A stretch of DNA of 64,000 nucleotides from NCBI RefSeq assembly GCF_000156175.1, contig NZ_GG692710.1, positions 454,512 to 518,511 on the forward strand. The letters are read 5' to 3'. Positions 1-7,834 of the stretch are shown piece after piece. The first letter of the stretch is position 1. Every line of letters begins with the position of its first letter. A program made the position numbers and the translations under genes. Source of the DNA: Collinsella intestinalis DSM 13280 (GTDB taxonomy: Bacteria; Actinomycetota; Coriobacteriia; Coriobacteriales; Coriobacteriaceae). The notes under the pieces are model-generated. The model was not told the DNA's origin. It was given only the letters and a program-made list of their open reading frames with translations, and made no database searches.

Positions 1-107
1 TCGACGAGACGGGCGCGGCCCGCCTCCCGGTCCCAGCCCTCGCGCTCCTCCCGGAACAGGCGGGCGAGCTCCCGCTCCGGCGATCGGTCAGGAATGTGAT
101 CCATCAT
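1..107 (-). CDS. N-terminal fragment of the gene coupled to the ECF sigma factor (possible anti-sigma factor)
   Basis: Only the first 35 codons are in the window; the gene runs off the left edge. The reading frame begins with two consecutive ATG codons (107 and 104), and the first overlaps the TGA stop of the sigma factor gene in an ATGA junction, so the two are probably translationally coupled. The visible peptide is charged (start MMDHIPDRSPERELARLF) and has no recognisable domain. A gene placed directly after an ECF sigma gene with overlapping codons is often its anti-sigma factor. That is an inference from position only. Confidence 0.5.
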   Translation of the reverse strand, partial: MMDHIPDRSPERELARLFREEREGWDREAGRARLV

Positions 108-625
108 GCGTCCCCTTCCTCGGAGGCCAGGGCCTCCCTGATGTCCGACAGGGCGGAGCCGATCCGGCGCGCCACCGCGAAGCGGCTGAGGCCCGTGACG
201 CGCGCGATCTCCACCGCAGTGAGCCCCTGGTCGAACTTGAGCTCCACGATCTCGCGGGCCTCGTTTGGCAGGGCCCGGACCGCGCGACGAACGGCGGACA
301 GCCTGTCGGCCGAGCCGGACCCGGGCGACGGGTCGGCGAGGACCTCGTCGCAGGGCAGCTCGTCGGCGCGCATCGCGCCACGGCGGTGCGAGTCGGCGCA
401 GACGTTGCGCGCGATCGTGAGCAGGTAGGCCAGCGGCCTGCCGTCGTCCCGATAGCGCCCGGATGCTCCAACGAACCTGAGGAACACCTCCTGAACGGCG
501 TCCTCCGCCTCGTCAACCGACTCGGTGTGCCTGCGGCAGTACGCGTAGACGTCGGAATAATGGGCCTCGACGAGCCGCCTGACTCCTGCAGGTTCCATCC
601 CGCGACTTTCGTGCGCCACGCGCAC
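104..625 (-). CDS. ECF-type (sigma-70 family) RNA polymerase sigma factor
   Basis: This is a group 4 (extracytoplasmic function) sigma factor, which would direct RNA polymerase to a small set of promoters. The protein has only the two ECF domains. Region 2 runs from the N-terminal EAHYSDVYAYCRRH segment through DAVQEVFLRF and LLTIARNVCAD. After a short linker comes region 4 with the helix-turn-helix VEIARVTGLSRFAVARRIG. I chose the GTG at 625 (173 aa) because GAGAGGGG lies five bases upstream; a TTG at 640 and an ATG at 598 are in-frame alternatives. The stop overlaps the start of the next gene by an ATGA junction, the usual layout for a sigma/anti-sigma pair. The inducing signal cannot be read from the sequence. 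Confidence 0.85.
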   Translation of the reverse strand: MRVAHESRGMEPAGVRRLVEAHYSDVYAYCRRHTESVDEAEDAVQEVFLRFVGASGRYRDDGRPLAYLLTIARNVCADSHRRGAMRADELPCDEVLADPSPGSGSADRLSAVRRAVRALPNEAREIVELKFDQGLTAVEIARVTGLSRFAVARRIGSALSDIREALASEEGDA

Positions 626-940
626 CACCCCCTCTCGCAATAGATAACGGAGCGGGCGCCCCCGATGAGCGCCCGCACACGGTTTCTACATATTAAGCTC
701 CCATTCGGCTGAATTCCCGGCGGGGTGTCCCATTTGCGGAAGGTCGCAGTCCCCGGGCAACGAGACACCGTGTTCCGCGAATAACGCGACACCCGGTTTA
801 TTAGATGAGCTGATGAAGGACCTCCCTCAGGTGGGGGCAGGGTCCCAAAAAGCACACAATCGGATCAGATTCCACGAATCTAGTCAAAGGATCCTGACAT
901 GCATTTCGGAATAAGATATATACAGAATCTTGAAAATCGA
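626..940. other. Intergenic region upstream of the sigma factor gene
   Basis: No credible gene lies here. The stretch holds nested inverted repeats (GGTGTC near 725 with GACACC at 764-769 and GACACCC at 788-794; GCGGAA near 736 with TTCCGC at 773-778) and one half of a motif shared with 23113-23137. The AT-rich part from 890 to 940 leads to the tRNA terminator. I could not identify a convincing sigma-factor promoter. Confidence 0.5.
738..762 (+). repeat. REP-like 25-base motif, copy 1
   Basis: The motif GG-A-AGGTCGCAGTCCCC followed by three variable bases and CAACG matches positions 23113-23137 at 21 of 25 bases. Both copies are intergenic and lie among inverted repeats, which suggests a repetitive extragenic palindrome family. 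Confidence 0.45.
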
Positions 941-973
941 AAATAAAAAGGCCATGGCAAAAGCCCTGGCCTT
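941..973 (-). terminator. Intrinsic terminator of the tRNA-Ala pair
   Basis: The arms at 948-954 and 967-973 (AAGGCCA/TGGCCTT) form a perfect 7-bp stem. On the minus strand it is followed by a T-rich tract (TTTTTATTT), which gives a typical factor-independent terminator just after the second tRNA. Confidence 0.8.
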
Positions 974-981
974 AAATCTCA

Positions 982-1057
982 TGGTGGAGACGAGGGGGAT
1001 CGAACCCCTGACCTCTTGACTGCCAGTCAAGCGCTCTCCCAGCTGAGCTACGCCCCC
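982..1057 (-). tRNA. tRNA-Ala (anticodon GGC), copy 2 in transcription order
   Basis: The 76-nt cloverleaf begins GGGGGCGTAGCTCAG and ends with an encoded CCA at 982-984. The acceptor stem pairs with two G-U pairs. The anticodon stem CTTGA/TCAAG encloses the loop CTGGCAG, giving anticodon GGC at positions 34-36, which reads GCC and GCU alanine codons. The T arm GGGGTTCGATCCCC is canonical. It is identical in sequence to the copy at 1081-1156 and is separated from it by 23 bases, so both are probably cut from one transcript. Confidence 0.97.
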
Positions 1058-1080
1058 ATGAAGAGAAAGAAAGAAGCAAG

Positions 1081-1156
1081 TGGTGGAGACGAGGGGGATC
1101 GAACCCCTGACCTCTTGACTGCCAGTCAAGCGCTCTCCCAGCTGAGCTACGCCCCC
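1081..1156 (-). tRNA. tRNA-Ala (anticodon GGC), copy 1 in transcription order
   Basis: This 76-nt gene is identical to the neighbouring copy at 982-1057, including the encoded CCA and the GGC anticodon. It is the promoter-proximal copy: a consensus-like promoter ends about nine bases upstream of its 5' end. Confidence 0.97.
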
Positions 1157-1171
1157 TTGCAACGAAGAAGT

Positions 1172-1200
1172 ACTATACGGGAACCTCGAAAGCTGTGCAA
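1172..1200 (-). promoter_or_regulatory. Promoter of the tRNA-Ala pair
   Basis: On the minus strand TTGCAC (1200-1195) is followed after exactly 17 bases by TATAGT (1177-1172). This is close to the housekeeping consensus and places transcription start about 5-10 bases before the first tRNA. Confidence 0.75.
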
Positions 1201-1271
1201 GCACTTTTTCAGACTTTTTTTGAAAAGAAGTCTGATATTGGAGGTTCTCCCAGGTAAATACTGCACAACAA

Positions 1272-1307
1272 CATGGGCGCACGATGCTTTGAGCACGTGC
1301 GCCCATG
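1272..1307 (-). terminator. Terminator-like hairpin after proS
   Basis: A perfect 12-bp stem (CATGGGCGCACG with CGTGCGCCCATG) around a 12-base loop lies 11 bases after the proS stop. The downstream minus-strand sequence is T-rich only in part, so termination may be incomplete. Confidence 0.65.
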
Positions 1308-1318
1308 AAGGACAAACT

Positions 1319-3046
1319 CTAACGGCGCTGCGAGATCACAAGATCTGCGACCTTGGAGGCAACCTCATCGATCGCAACGTCCTCGCGCTCGCCCGTAGCG
1401 CGATCCTTAAGCTCGACCGTGCCGTTCTTGAGACCGCGCTTGCCCAGCACGATCTGGTACGGGAAGCCCATAAGGTCGTTGTCGGCGAACTTGACGCCGG
1501 GACGAATGTCGCGATCATCGACGATGACCTCGATGCCCGCCTCGCACAGCTCGGCAGTCAGGCGGTCGCAAACCTCGGCGCACTCCGGGATCGTCGGATC
1601 GAGCGGCATGATGGAAACCTCGTACGGGGCAATCGACACGGGCCAGATAATGCCGTTCTCGTCGTGATGCTGCTCGACGGAAGCGGCGAGAGTGCGCGAA
1701 ACGCCAACACCGTAGCAACCCATCAGGAAAGGCTTCTCCTCGCCGTTCTCATCGGCGAAGGTCGCCCCCATGGCCTCGGAGTACTTGGTGCCGAGCTGGA
1801 AGACCTGGGACACCTCGATGCCACGGGCACCGGCGAGCGGGGCGCCGCAATGCGGGCAGGGGTCGCCGGCAACGACCGTGATGAGATCCTCCCATGCATC
1901 GGGCTCGAAATCGCGACCGGGGCAGGCGCCGGTAAAGTGGTAATCGACCTCGTTGGCACCGCATGCCCACTGCTTGGAATCGCGCAGGGTGACATCGCAG
2001 ACAAGGCGAATGCCCTCGGGCAGGTTGACCGGCCCGATAAAGCCCTTGCACAGGCCATACTGCTCAAGCTCCTCGTCGGTCATGAGGTGGAAGCCCTCGC
2101 CAAAGAGATGCTCGGCCTTGCAATCGTTGAGCTCATGATCGCCGGGGACGATGGCGACAACCGGATTGCCCTCGACGTCGATGAGGGCGAGCGCCTTGCG
2201 TGTGCCGTCCTCGGGGAACTCAAAGAACTCCGCGACCTCCTTGATGGTCGTGAGTCCGGGAGTGTGAACCTTCTGCAGGGTGCCGTCGCCGGGACCCTCA
2301 GTAACTGCGACCTGGGTGGAAGCGGCCTCGTCGTCCGCAGCGTAACCGCAAGCGTCGCAGTACACGAGCGCGGCCTCACCGGCGTCGGCGAGAGCCATGA
2401 ACTCGACGGAGGTGTCGCCACCGATCTGACCGGAATCGGCCACGACGGGCAGCGCCTTGAGACCGCAGCGCTCGCAGATGTTCGCATAGGCCTGCTTCAT
2501 ATCGTCATAGGTCTCCTGCAGGGACTCCTGCGTGGCGTTGAAGGAGTAGCCGTCCTTCATGATGAACTCGCGACCGCGCATGAGGCCAAAGCGGGGGCGC
2601 ATCTCGTCGCGGAACTTGTCCTGAATCTGGTACAGGTTCACGGGAAGCTGCTTGTAGCTCTTGAGCTCGTTCTTGATGAGGTCGGTGACAGTCTCCTCAT
2701 GGGTGGGGCCGAGAACGAACTCGCGCTCATGACGATCGGAGATACGCATGAGCTCGGGGCCGTACACGTTGTAGCGACCGGACTCGCGCCACACCTGGGC
2801 ATCGACCATGATGGGCATGAGCAGCTCCTGGGCGCCGGCGGCGTCCATCTCATCGCGGACGATATCCTCGATCTTGCGCAGAGAACGCCATGCGAGGGGC
2901 AGGTAGCTGTAAAGACCCGCCGCCTGCTTGCGGATCATACCCGCACGCAACATGAGGCGATGGCTCGCGAGCTCGGCCTCCGCGGGATCCTCTTTAAGCG
3001 TGGGGGCATACAGATTGGACATCTTCATCGCTCGGGTCTTAGACAC
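1319..3046 (-). CDS. proS: Prolyl-tRNA synthetase
   Basis: This cytoplasmic class II aminoacyl-tRNA synthetase charges tRNA-Pro with proline. The 575-aa product has the length of the bacterial type with an inserted editing domain. Motif 2 is seen around residues 137-160 (FRDEMRPRFGLMRGREFIMKD). Motif 3 is GCYGVGVSRTLAASVE near residue 440. The INS (YbaK-like) editing insertion lies between them at about 225-395, and an anticodon-binding domain forms the C terminus. The start is GTG at 3046, with AAGGAGG five bases upstream; the ATG codons further in have no comparable ribosome site. It has its own extended -10 promoter and a terminator hairpin, so it is probably a single-gene unit. Confidence 0.96.
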   Translation of the reverse strand: MSKTRAMKMSNLYAPTLKEDPAEAELASHRLMLRAGMIRKQAAGLYSYLPLAWRSLRKIEDIVRDEMDAAGAQELLMPIMVDAQVWRESGRYNVYGPELMRISDRHEREFVLGPTHEETVTDLIKNELKSYKQLPVNLYQIQDKFRDEMRPRFGLMRGREFIMKDGYSFNATQESLQETYDDMKQAYANICERCGLKALPVVADSGQIGGDTSVEFMALADAGEAALVYCDACGYAADDEAASTQVAVTEGPGDGTLQKVHTPGLTTIKEVAEFFEFPEDGTRKALALIDVEGNPVVAIVPGDHELNDCKAEHLFGEGFHLMTDEELEQYGLCKGFIGPVNLPEGIRLVCDVTLRDSKQWACGANEVDYHFTGACPGRDFEPDAWEDLITVVAGDPCPHCGAPLAGARGIEVSQVFQLGTKYSEAMGATFADENGEEKPFLMGCYGVGVSRTLAASVEQHHDENGIIWPVSIAPYEVSIMPLDPTIPECAEVCDRLTAELCEAGIEVIVDDRDIRPGVKFADNDLMGFPYQIVLGKRGLKNGTVELKDRATGEREDVAIDEVASKVADLVISQRR

Positions 3047-3082
3047 AGCGACCTCCTTATATCAATTGCGTCAAACGCTTCG

Positions 3083-3091
3083 ATAATACCA
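3083..3091 (-). promoter_or_regulatory. Extended -10 promoter of proS
   Basis: On the minus strand TGG directly precedes TATTAT (an extended -10 element). It would start transcription about 30 bases before the GTG start. No good -35 hexamer is visible. Confidence 0.5.
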
Positions 3092-3137
3092 GCTAATGCG
3101 CGGAAATCTTGTCTGGCTGTAGAGTAATCACAGCTCC

Positions 3138-3212
3138 GGTCCAGACATATTTCCGCAAGGCGTTTTTGTGATGCCGAAGGCAAACCACGCCTGAAGGAAT
3201 TATGTCTGGACC
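3138..3212. repeat. 75-bp imperfect inverted repeat between ispG and proS
   Basis: The outer arms 3138-3149 and 3201-3212 (GGTCCAGACATA / TATGTCTGGACC) pair perfectly over 12 bp. Pairing continues with a few mismatches to about 25 bp, including a GGCG/CGCC block, and the tip carries a small TGCC-TTCG-GCA hairpin. It lies after the ispG stop and upstream of the proS promoter. It may terminate the uppS-to-ispG operon or be a small mobile palindromic element. The T-box signature is absent. Confidence 0.7.
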
Positions 3213-3228
3213 AGAGCGGTGGGATTGA

Positions 3229-4290
3229 TCAAAGCCTATCGATTTCCTCCATGAGCGCATCCACGATCTGGTCCTCGGGCACCTTGCGGATAACCTCGCC
3301 ATGGCGAAACACCATGCCGACACCGCGCCCACAGGCAACGCCCACGTCGGCATCGCTCGCCTCTCCGGGTCCGTTGACCACGCAACCCATGACGGCGACG
3401 GAGATAGGCTTGGAGCAACCCTTCAACCGCTCCCCTACCTCTTCCGCCAGGCCGATGAGATCCACCTGAGTACGGCCGCACGTGGGGCAGCTCACGAGCT
3501 CCGGACCGCGGCGGCGCAGACCAAGCGATTGCAGGATCCCCCAGCACACAGGCGGCTCCTCAACGGGATCGGCCGTGAGGCTCACGCGCATCGTGTCACC
3601 GATGCCCTCGGCGAGTAACACACCAAGACCCACGGCGCTCTTGATCGTACCTTGCTGTACGGTGCCCGCCTCAGTCACGCCGAGATGCAACGGGACATGG
3701 GGCAGTTCGCGCGAAAGCGCGCGATACGTCTCGATCGTGGTGGGCACGCTATGCGCCTTAGCAGAAAGCACGATGTCGTCGAATCCACGCTTCTCGAAAT
3801 GCTCTACAAACTCGAGCGACGAGGCAACAAGCTTCTCCGGCTGCGTCAGGCCGTCACGCTCAGCGATGCGCTTGTCGAGCGAGCCGGCATTGACGCCGAT
3901 GCGAATGGCCGCACCCGCCTCACCAGCCGCATCGATCACGGCGTCGACGCGCTCCCAGTCACCGATGTTGCCAGGGTTGATGCGCAGCTTGGCCGCTCCA
4001 GCCCGAACAGCCCCGATTGCAAGGCGGTAATCGAAATGAATGTCAGCCACGATCGGCACGGGAGACTCGCGACAGATGCGCTCGAAGGGCCCCAGTGCCT
4101 CCCTAGAGGGCACGGTGACCCGAACTAGATCGCATCCCGCGTCAACCAATGCGTTGACCTGGGCAAGCGTTGCATCGGCATCCACGGTGGGGGTGCAGGT
4201 CATGGATTGCACCACGACCGGAGACCCGCCGCCTAAGGGCACGGAACCCACCATCACACGACGCGTGCGCTCACGAGCGAGACCTTGCAT
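3229..4290 (-). CDS. ispG: 4-hydroxy-3-methylbut-2-enyl-diphosphate synthase
   Basis: This is the penultimate enzyme of the MEP isoprenoid pathway. It converts MEcPP to HMBPP with a [4Fe-4S] cluster. The 353-aa protein has an N-terminal TIM-barrel-like part (VQSMTCTPTVDADATLAQVNAL, then ADIHFDYRLA and LRINPGNIGD). The C-terminal part carries the cluster cysteines in SCPTCGRTQVDL and AVMGCVVNGPGEASDADVG. GGGGAG lies four bases before the ATG at 4290. It is the last gene of a run also containing dxr, a step of the same pathway, and the membrane protease gene rseP. Confidence 0.97.
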   Translation of the reverse strand: MQGLARERTRRVMVGSVPLGGGSPVVVQSMTCTPTVDADATLAQVNALVDAGCDLVRVTVPSREALGPFERICRESPVPIVADIHFDYRLAIGAVRAGAAKLRINPGNIGDWERVDAVIDAAGEAGAAIRIGVNAGSLDKRIAERDGLTQPEKLVASSLEFVEHFEKRGFDDIVLSAKAHSVPTTIETYRALSRELPHVPLHLGVTEAGTVQQGTIKSAVGLGVLLAEGIGDTMRVSLTADPVEEPPVCWGILQSLGLRRRGPELVSCPTCGRTQVDLIGLAEEVGERLKGCSKPISVAVMGCVVNGPGEASDADVGVACGRGVGMVFRHGEVIRKVPEDQIVDALMEEIDRL

Positions 4291-4314
4291 GGCACTCCCC
4301 TTTCATTGCCACCG

Positions 4315-5772
4315 CTAGAAGAAGCGGAGGATATCCGAGCCCAACATGTAGACGAACAGCAAGCCGAACAGACCAATACCGATCATGGAAATGACCGTCT
4401 GAACTTTGACCGGAACTTTTCGACGCATAACGGCCTGGATCGCCTCGATCAACAGTTTGCCTCCGTCGAGAGGCGGGATGGGCAGCAGGTTCATGAAACC
4501 AAGGGAGAACGAGATGAGCGCCGCCCAGTTGAGGAACGTAGCAGGACCGGCCGCAGCTGCCTGAGCAGACATCACGGAAATGCCGACGACGGACGTTGAG
4601 TTGTCGAGCACCTCCATCGTGTGACGCGGATTGAGAAGGCTGGCGACAGACTGGGCAGTAGTGACGATGTTGTCGATGGCGATCTGGCAAGACTGCAACG
4701 GGTTGAGGCGAATCACCTTTACAGGTGCGTTGATTCCCAACATCCCGTCGGGGTCGAACGACACCTCGACACTCATGAACGAGCCGTTCTCGCGAGCCCA
4801 GGAATCGTCTCCCGAATTCTCGTCAGAGGGAAGATGCTCGAACGCATCGCTCTGGTTGTTGGGACGCCACAGCTCAAGCTCGACCGGGTCCTTCTTGCCG
4901 GTGGCGTTCAAGGCATCAGTCATTTCGATCCAAGAGGCGACCTGCTCCCCATTGACGGCAATCACACGGTCGCCCTTCTGAAGACCAGCTTGCTGAGCGG
5001 GAGAGTCAACGACGATATCGCCTAGGACGTTGAGGTCCATGGGTGTTGAGACACCGAGCGCGGAATAGACCGCGATTACGAGCAGAAAACCAGTCAGGAT
5101 ATTGACGGCGATACCCGCAACCAGCATGAAGGCACGCTTCCAAAATCCCTTGCCAATGTACGTATGAGAACGCTCAAGCTCGAAGAATTCGACATCAGTC
5201 ATGGGAGGGACCCAGGGATCGCCCTCGTCAGTGGCATGCTCGCGATCGAACGTGCGACCGTCATAAACCGTATTGCCGGACCGATCGCGAGAGACCGCGG
5301 CAAACGCCTGCGGAAAGTCGCCGCCGTGGTATTTCTCGACATCCTCGAGCTCAACCTCGACGGGGATGATGGAGCCCCAGCCATAGAGCAGCGAGCAGGC
5401 ATCCTGAACGTCATCCAACGACAGACCAAGCTCCTCGGCAACAATCTCGAGCTCGACCGTACCATGGCGATGAATGCAAGCGAGGACCTGCGGGGCGCAG
5501 GGGACCTCGGTCGGATCCATGCCACAAATCTCAGCGTACCCGCCGAGAAGAATCGGGGTCACACCGAACTTCGTGCCGATGCGCTTGGAAACGTGGTGGA
5601 TGTTGAAACGACAGGGCATGCCGAGGAAAAACTCGAGCACGCGAACGCCGCACGCCCGCGCGGCGAGAAAATGTCCACCCTCGTGCACGAACACGAGGAC
5701 CGACAGAAGCAGAAGGCCCCAAAAGATGGGGCCGAGAATTCCAAATAGAGCGTCCATATAATCCAAACTCAT
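4315..5772 (-). CDS. rseP: RseP/RasP-type site-2 metalloprotease with an unusual cytoplasmic insertion
   Basis: This is a membrane-embedded M50 zinc protease that performs regulated intramembrane proteolysis, for example of anti-sigma factors or signal peptides. The first membrane segment contains the zinc site FVHEGGHFLAARA. A PDZ domain follows the second segment (VVDSPAQQAGLQKGDRVIAVNGE), and the C-terminal zinc-ligand segment is NLLPIPPLDGGKL. At 485 aa it is longer than RasP-type proteins. The extra length is an insertion of about 90 residues between GYAEICGMDP and the second membrane segment, containing a winged-helix-like stretch (TVELEIVAEELGLSLDDVQD). The start overlaps the dxr stop in a TGATG junction, so expression is coupled with dxr. 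Confidence 0.9.
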   Translation of the reverse strand: MSLDYMDALFGILGPIFWGLLLLSVLVFVHEGGHFLAARACGVRVLEFFLGMPCRFNIHHVSKRIGTKFGVTPILLGGYAEICGMDPTEVPCAPQVLACIHRHGTVELEIVAEELGLSLDDVQDACSLLYGWGSIIPVEVELEDVEKYHGGDFPQAFAAVSRDRSGNTVYDGRTFDREHATDEGDPWVPPMTDVEFFELERSHTYIGKGFWKRAFMLVAGIAVNILTGFLLVIAVYSALGVSTPMDLNVLGDIVVDSPAQQAGLQKGDRVIAVNGEQVASWIEMTDALNATGKKDPVELELWRPNNQSDAFEHLPSDENSGDDSWARENGSFMSVEVSFDPDGMLGINAPVKVIRLNPLQSCQIAIDNIVTTAQSVASLLNPRHTMEVLDNSTSVVGISVMSAQAAAAGPATFLNWAALISFSLGFMNLLPIPPLDGGKLLIEAIQAVMRRKVPVKVQTVISMIGIGLFGLLFVYMLGSDILRFF

Positions 5773-6947
5773 CAGAAACGGGACGAGATGATACCTCGCG
5801 CCTGCTCACGAGCCCATGCGTCGACATCGGCCAGCTGCTCGAAGGAAACGACCTTCTGACAGTCGTGCTCGTCCATGCACGCCTCAACGACATCGGCGAT
5901 GCCGGTAAACGTGCAGGCGTCATGCAAGAATGCGTCGACGGCGACCTCGTTAGCGGCGTTAAGCACGCAGGGAAGCGTACCCCCTTGCTTGCCGGCGATT
6001 TCGGCGAGCTTGAGGCAGCGGAAGGATTCCATATCCGGCGCACCAAATGTAAGTTGCGCAATTTCGCGGAAATCGACACGCGGGGCGGGAGTGGACCAGC
6101 GCTCGGGATACGAAAACGCATACTGGATGGGAATGCGCATATCGGAGGCACCGAGATGCGCCATGACCGAGCCGTCCTCGAATTCGACCATGGAATGAAT
6201 CTTGGACTCACGCTGGATGAGCACCTTGATGCGATCGATATCCATACCGAACAGATGCATGGCCTCGATGCGTTCAAGACCCTTGTTCATGAGGGTGGCG
6301 GAATCGATGGTGATCTTCGCACCCATGTTCCACGTTGGATGGGCCAAGGCATCATGACGAGTAACATCGGCAAGTTCATCGAGAGCGCGCCCATAGAACG
6401 GGCCGCCCGAACACGTGAGCCAGATGCAATGCGCCTCGCGCGGATTCTCGCCGAGCAGGCATTGGAAAATGGCCCCGTGTTCCGAATCAACGGGAAGCAT
6501 CTGACCCGGCTGGACCATGGGCAACAGCAAATCGCCACCCACGACCAGGGACTCCTTGTTGGCAAGCGCCAGTCGCTTGCCGCTCTTGAGAACGGCATGG
6601 CTGGCAGAAAGGCCCGCGGCGCCCACGATTGCGACGAGGACCACGTCTACATCCTCGAGCTCGACGAGCTCCTCGGCACAACGAGAGCCGATATGCAGTT
6701 CGCACGCGGAGGGTAGCTCCGAGAGGACCGCGTCGCCACGATGCGCCTCAGACGTAACCGCCACATGTCGCACAGCAAACTCGTGTGCAAAATGAACCAG
6801 ATTCTCGGTGCGCGAATGCGCGCTCAGCGCAACGACCTCAAGCTTGTCGGAGTGCTGCTTGCAAACATCGAGCGCCTGCGTGCCGATAGAGCCCGTACAG
6901 CCGAGGATGGCAATGCGCGTACGTGAAGGGGTGTCGACGACAGACAT
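5772..6947 (-). CDS. dxr: 1-deoxy-D-xylulose 5-phosphate reductoisomerase
   Basis: Dxr makes 2-C-methyl-D-erythritol 4-phosphate with NADPH, the first committed step of the MEP pathway. The 391-aa protein has the N-terminal NADPH motif ILGCTGSIGTQALDV. The metal/substrate-binding motifs are ALANKESLVVGGDLL and PVDSEHGAIFQCL, with the flexible-loop region LTCSGGPF. The length is normal. It overlaps cdsA upstream by one base (TAATG) and rseP downstream by one base (TGATG), so the three are one translation-coupled unit. The product feeds uppS, encoded in the same run, through isoprenoid precursors. Confidence 0.97.
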   Translation of the reverse strand: MSVVDTPSRTRIAILGCTGSIGTQALDVCKQHSDKLEVVALSAHSRTENLVHFAHEFAVRHVAVTSEAHRGDAVLSELPSACELHIGSRCAEELVELEDVDVVLVAIVGAAGLSASHAVLKSGKRLALANKESLVVGGDLLLPMVQPGQMLPVDSEHGAIFQCLLGENPREAHCIWLTCSGGPFYGRALDELADVTRHDALAHPTWNMGAKITIDSATLMNKGLERIEAMHLFGMDIDRIKVLIQRESKIHSMVEFEDGSVMAHLGASDMRIPIQYAFSYPERWSTPAPRVDFREIAQLTFGAPDMESFRCLKLAEIAGKQGGTLPCVLNAANEVAVDAFLHDACTFTGIADVVEACMDEHDCQKVVSFEQLADVDAWAREQARGIISSRF

Positions 6948-7807
6948 TACAGGACACCCCCAAGGTGAAGCATAAGATAGGCTGTGATGACTCCGACGAT
7001 CAAAGAGTCGGACCGATCGAGCATGCCGCCATGCCCGGGAATGAGATTGCCCGAATCCTTGACACCGACACCTCGTTTGATACGGCTCTCGAGCAGATCG
7101 CCGAACACGCCCATGATGGATACCACCACGCCGCAGAGAATGGAGAACCAGAGGTTGATCTCATACAGGCCCGTCCACCAGATGATGATCCAAACGACGA
7201 CGGAACCAAAAAGACCGCCGAAGAAACCCTCCCAGCTTTTCTTGGGAGAGATCTTGGGAACCATCTTGTGCCTACCAAAGCGACTACCGACCATGTAGGC
7301 AAAGGAATCTGAGAGCCACAGGGAAGCACAGACGCCGATGGACAGCAACGCGCCCTCCCAGCCGGGAATGGCCTCGCGAAGCAAAACGATGGCGGATAGC
7401 ATGTAGCCGGTGTAGATGGCGCCGAAAGCCGTCACCGCCACATCGGCGATGCGCGTGCGGGGGTTCTTCACATACCACAGGCCCAAGAGCAACACGAGCA
7501 GGAAGTTGATGACGGTGAGCCACACGGGGTCGACCAGGACGGACAGCGGGAAAAGCACCGAGGCGACGAGTCCCACGAATTCATTGGGAACCTTACCGTC
7601 CAGTCGCATTATGCGATAAAACTCATAGCAGCAAAGCACCGACATAACCGAGGTAAAAACGGCAGTGGGTACGACACCGAACAACAAAGACCCGATGAAT
7701 AGCGCCGCATACACGATGCCGGCCCCGGCTCGCACCATAAACGAATGAAGGCGACCGCCGGATTTCTCGGTCGCCGCAGCTTTAGAGGTAGCTTCCTTAG
7801 AATCCAA
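6947..7807 (-). CDS. cdsA: Phosphatidate cytidylyltransferase
   Basis: CdsA makes CDP-diacylglycerol, the precursor of membrane phospholipids, in the cytoplasmic membrane. The 286-aa polytopic protein has several hydrophobic segments. The C-terminal signature is present as GDLLESRIKRGVGVKDSGNLIPGHGGMLDRSDSL, containing the conserved KD and GHGG...DR elements. The start appears to be TTG at 7807, with AAGGAG seven bases upstream. The N-terminal 20 residues are polar and probably cytoplasmic. It lies between uppS and dxr in the usual uppS-cdsA-dxr-rseP-ispG order. Confidence 0.95.
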   Translation of the reverse strand: MDSKEATSKAAATEKSGGRLHSFMVRAGAGIVYAALFIGSLLFGVVPTAVFTSVMSVLCCYEFYRIMRLDGKVPNEFVGLVASVLFPLSVLVDPVWLTVINFLLVLLLGLWYVKNPRTRIADVAVTAFGAIYTGYMLSAIVLLREAIPGWEGALLSIGVCASLWLSDSFAYMVGSRFGRHKMVPKISPKKSWEGFFGGLFGSVVVWIIIWWTGLYEINLWFSILCGVVVSIMGVFGDLLESRIKRGVGVKDSGNLIPGHGGMLDRSDSLIVGVITAYLMLHLGGVL

Positions 7808-7834
7808 GATGAACTCCTTGAGACTCCCCCGGCC

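Noticed and set aside
1016-3127. Plus-strand open frame of 703 codons across the tRNAs and proS
   Set aside because: It runs through two tRNA genes and is antisense to proS; low-complexity Leu/Gly/Asp-rich product, no ribosome site.
3047-3228. T-box riboswitch upstream of proS
   Set aside because: The conserved T-box sequence is absent, and the palindrome lies upstream of the predicted proS promoter, so it would not be in the leader.
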